This document shows, one piece after another, positions 5,569 to 6,792 of a DNA stretch of 6,792 bases. This DNA comes from TA-21 sp036557405 (GTDB lineage Archaea > Thermoproteota > Nitrososphaeria > Nitrososphaerales > Nitrososphaeraceae). Below the pieces are notes generated by a model. The model made no database searches and was not told where the DNA came from. It worked only from the letters and a program-made list of their open reading frames with translations. The position numbers and the translations under genes were made by a program. Position 1 is the stretch's first letter, and every line of letters begins with the position of its first letter. The stretch spans positions 1-6,792 of the forward strand of contig DATBHO010000131.1 in the NCBI GenBank assembly GCA_036557405.1, given 5' to 3'.

Positions 5569-5838
5569 TCATTTGCTTAGTTTTGTAACTGGTCCAATTG
5601 AGCAGTTGCTTACAATTGGATTATAGATTCTTAGCTCTTCGCAAATTTTTGTTACATCTTTTTTTGCATCAATTTCTGATTTTGTATTGACAATTATATA
5701 ATAGGACTTGGCGGATCTAACTGATTCGACATTTGAATATCCACTTCTGAAAATAAGATCTTTTTTGATTGTTTCCCCTTCTGGATCTCCTACTTCCTTT
5801 TTATTTTCTATTGTAACGACAACAAGATATCTTCCCAA
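5569..5838 (-). CDS. purS: Phosphoribosylformylglycinamidine synthase subunit PurS
   Basis: An 89-residue protein of normal PurS length. PurS bridges PurL and PurQ in the three-part FGAM synthase that turns FGAR, glutamine and ATP into FGAM in de novo purine synthesis. Family features are visible in order: a first beta strand YLVVVTIENK, then VGDPEGETI (16-24, the 'DPxG' turn), GYSNVESVRSAK (33-44) and CEELRIYNPIVSN (66-78). The start is TTG (5838-5836). No ATG is available nearby, and an A/T-rich TATA-like stretch precedes it. It is convergent with argS, with 44 bases between the two stops, and lies 78 bases downstream of the DUF1622-type gene on the same strand. PurL and PurQ are not in the window, so the complex is encoded at more than one locus or beyond the edges. 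Confidence 0.92.
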   Translation of the reverse strand: MGRYLVVVTIENKKEVGDPEGETIKKDLIFRSGYSNVESVRSAKSYYIIVNTKSEIDAKKDVTKICEELRIYNPIVSNCSIGPVTKLSK

Positions 5839-5849
5839 GGCTTTTTTCT

Positions 5850-5860
5850 AATTTATATTA
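5850..5860 (-). promoter_or_regulatory. TATA-like element for purS
   Basis: On the minus strand TAATATAAATT lies 12-22 bases before the TTG, with a further TAATTTG-like A/T tract just upstream. The spacing is a little short for a leaderless start, so the effective box may be shifted upstream (about 5857-5865), or purS may be read through from the gene before it. Confidence 0.35.
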
Positions 5861-5911
5861 ATTTGACTATTGAAATACATTTCTTATTATCTGCCGACGT
5901 ATCAGTACTTC

Positions 5912-5916
5912 AAAAA
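5912..5916 (-). terminator. Short oligo-T after the DUF1622-type gene
   Basis: Five T on the minus strand directly follow the TAA of the membrane-protein gene, before purS. This is a weak candidate for archaeal U-tract termination and would only partly separate the two genes. Confidence 0.25.
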
Positions 5917-6297
5917 TTACTTCGAATGTCCCTCTTGTCTCTCTATCTCTTTTGACAATGAAAAAGTCAGCAAAACTCTAACAATTACTACAATTACAAG
6001 TATTGCAAGCTCCGTTATAGAAGGAACTAAAATAGTCTTCAAAATATCTGCGGCAACCAAGATATCAAGGGAGATTAACAACCCCCGCAGCAACCGTGAT
6101 ACTACTTCGTCTATCCGTAAATGAACTTGTCCTTCTCTCTTCCTTAGGCTTGAAATTGTTACCCTGACAAGGCTAAAAAGAGTAATTACTATTATCGCTA
6201 GAATAATTATTGTTATTATAATTTCTAATGCATAAACTACATTACCGATGAGTCCATCGAGGAAAACTTTACCAATATCCACGCTGGTTTCTGCCAA
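5917..6297 (-). CDS. Small membrane protein, DUF1622 type
   Basis: A 126-residue integral membrane protein with three predicted helices: about 19-47 (ALEIIITIIILAIIVITLF), about 68-92 (LLRGLLISLDILVAADILKT) and about 96-114 (ELAILVIVVIVRVLLTFSL). A basic loop, SSLRKREGQ, lies after TM1. The pattern 'LRGLLxxLDILVAADILKT ... VRVLLTFSLSKEIE' matches what I recall of the DUF1622 family (usually 110-130 residues, no known function). The start is TTG at 6297-6295; no in-frame ATG is found, and a TATA box 33-40 bases upstream leaves room for a leader of about ten bases. The gene lies 78 bases before purS on the same strand; a functional link between them is not apparent. The family call is from motif memory. 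Confidence 0.8.
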   Translation of the reverse strand: MAETSVDIGKVFLDGLIGNVVYALEIIITIIILAIIVITLFSLVRVTISSLRKREGQVHLRIDEVVSRLLRGLLISLDILVAADILKTILVPSITELAILVIVVIVRVLLTFSLSKEIERQEGHSK

Positions 6298-6329
6298 AGA
6301 TGTCTACTCATAACGGGATAACAGTTCAC

Positions 6330-6337
6330 TATATATA
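6330..6337 (-). promoter_or_regulatory. TATA box for the DUF1622-type gene
   Basis: A perfect TATATATA is centred about 36 bases before the TTG start. Transcription would begin about 10 bases before the gene. This is the cleanest TATA element in the window. Confidence 0.55.
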
Positions 6338-6554
6338 CGATATGATGAAATCCAGGAAAATCGGAATTATTTAATGGTCATTAATTATAAAAACAATAAG
6401 CTCATTTTAACCCTCAAACCACTCAATGATAATCAATATTGTGTGGCATTGATTCTAAATTAACCTAATACTTGAATACTAAAACGATACTAGATAAAAG
6501 CTGAAAATGTGCTTGGATCGAATCAAAATTAAATTATCTATATAGGGGACAAAA
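6338..6554. other. Non-coding A/T-rich spacer before tRNA-Thr
   Basis: No gene is seen on either strand. A 7-base inverted repeat AATCAAT (6431-6437) / ATTGATT (6448-6454) with a 10-base loop is the only secondary structure I noticed, and it is weak in such A/T-rich DNA. Confidence 0.45.
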
Positions 6555-6562
6555 TTTTAATT
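6555..6562 (+). promoter_or_regulatory. TATA-like box for tRNA-Thr
   Basis: TTTTAATT lies 25-32 bases before the 5' end of the tRNA-Thr gene, the normal archaeal promoter distance. A second A/T run at 6570-6580 is too close to serve as the box. Confidence 0.4.
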
Positions 6563-6586
6563 ATGTTGTAAAAAATTTAACTGCAT

Positions 6587-6661
6587 GGTCATGTAGCTCA
6601 GCCTGGTTAGAGCGAAGGTTTTGTAAACCTTAGGCCGTGGGTCCAAATCCCATCATGACCT
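6587..6661 (+). tRNA. tRNA-Thr (anticodon TGT)
   Basis: Acceptor GGTCATG pairs perfectly with CATGACC (6654-6660); the discriminator is T at 6661, as in many archaeal tRNA-Thr. The D stem is GCTC/GAGC with loop AGCCTGGTTA (G18-G19 present). The anticodon stem AAGGT/ACCTT closes loop TTTGTAA, giving anticodon TGT, which decodes ACA. The variable loop is AGGCC. The T stem is GTGGG/CCCAT (one G-U pair) with loop TCCAAAT. No intron is needed, and CCA is not encoded (TCTAT follows). The base at position 55 is C instead of the near-universal T. Confidence 0.96.
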
Positions 6662-6710
6662 CTATTCTAAGTAACTCGACCAAAACAAATTGACAAATTA
6701 CGTCTTTTAA

Positions 6711-6758
6711 ATGAGAAATATATTCAATATTGGTATCAAAAGTAAACTTATTTTTTAG
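6711..6758 (+). pseudogene. 15-residue frame resembling the start of a sensor/transducer protein
   Basis: ATG 6711 opens MRNIFNIGIKSKLIF and then meets TAG at 6756-6758, right after a run of six T. A short 'xxxIKSKLIF' lead-in is typical just before the first membrane helix of archaeal HAMP-type sensor kinases and transducers. Past the TAG the same frame reads LIIS and then loses hydrophobic character before the window ends. It could be a broken gene start, or chance. I give it little weight. Confidence 0.15.
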
Positions 6759-6792
6759 TTAATAATTTCTAAGCGGATATATAATATCATCA

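Noticed and set aside
5870..6124. 84-residue plus-strand frame
   Set aside because: It is antisense to the DUF1622-type gene, whose membrane helices and TATA box make it the real coding strand.
6587..6792. tRNA-Thr as an integration (att) site
   Set aside because: I found no second copy of the tRNA 3' end in the window and no integrase gene nearby.

Overview
The window looks like A+T-rich chromosomal DNA of an ammonia-oxidising archaeon (Thaumarchaeota/Nitrososphaerota, perhaps a Nitrososphaera or Nitrosocosmicus relative). This is inferred from four things: an archaeal-type phosphoglycolate phosphatase and arginyl-tRNA synthetase, a separate PurS, starts that sit about 25 bases behind TATA-like boxes with no Shine-Dalgarno (several of them TTG), and a tRNA intron at a non-canonical position bounded by a bulge-helix-bulge fold. 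No database search was possible.

Layout. Positions 1-1250 are a debris field. They hold the 3' end of a Thr/Lys-rich reading frame ending in a hydrophobic anchor (2-205, +), an opposing protein-like frame interrupted by two stops (2-718, -), several very short frames, and a possible 45-residue protein (1109-1246, -). Positions 1285-1812 encode a two-transmembrane K+ channel with a C-terminal CxxC tail. A 351-base non-coding stretch follows, with two A/T palindromes. Next is a small exported helical-repeat protein (2164-2523). Then comes tRNA-Arg(CCG) on the minus strand (2656-2744), whose anticodon stem is split by a 14-base intron. Divergent from it is a two-gene operon of phosphoglycolate phosphatase (2894-3607) and ArgRS (3611-5524). 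Convergent with argS are purS (5569-5838, -) and a DUF1622-type membrane protein (5917-6297, -). tRNA-Thr(TGT) lies at 6587-6661 (+). The window ends in A/T-rich DNA with a tiny frame that may be the broken start of a sensor protein.

How the genes fit together. The clearest functional link is the arginine pair: the ArgRS operon starts 149 bases from, and divergent to, a tRNA-Arg gene that is one of its expected substrates. PurS works in de novo purine synthesis, and its PurL and PurQ partners are not in the window. The channel, secreted protein and DUF1622 protein belong to the envelope and have no visible functional link. I see no defence system, CRISPR array, integrase or complete insertion sequence. 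The most unusual well-supported feature is the tRNA-Arg intron.
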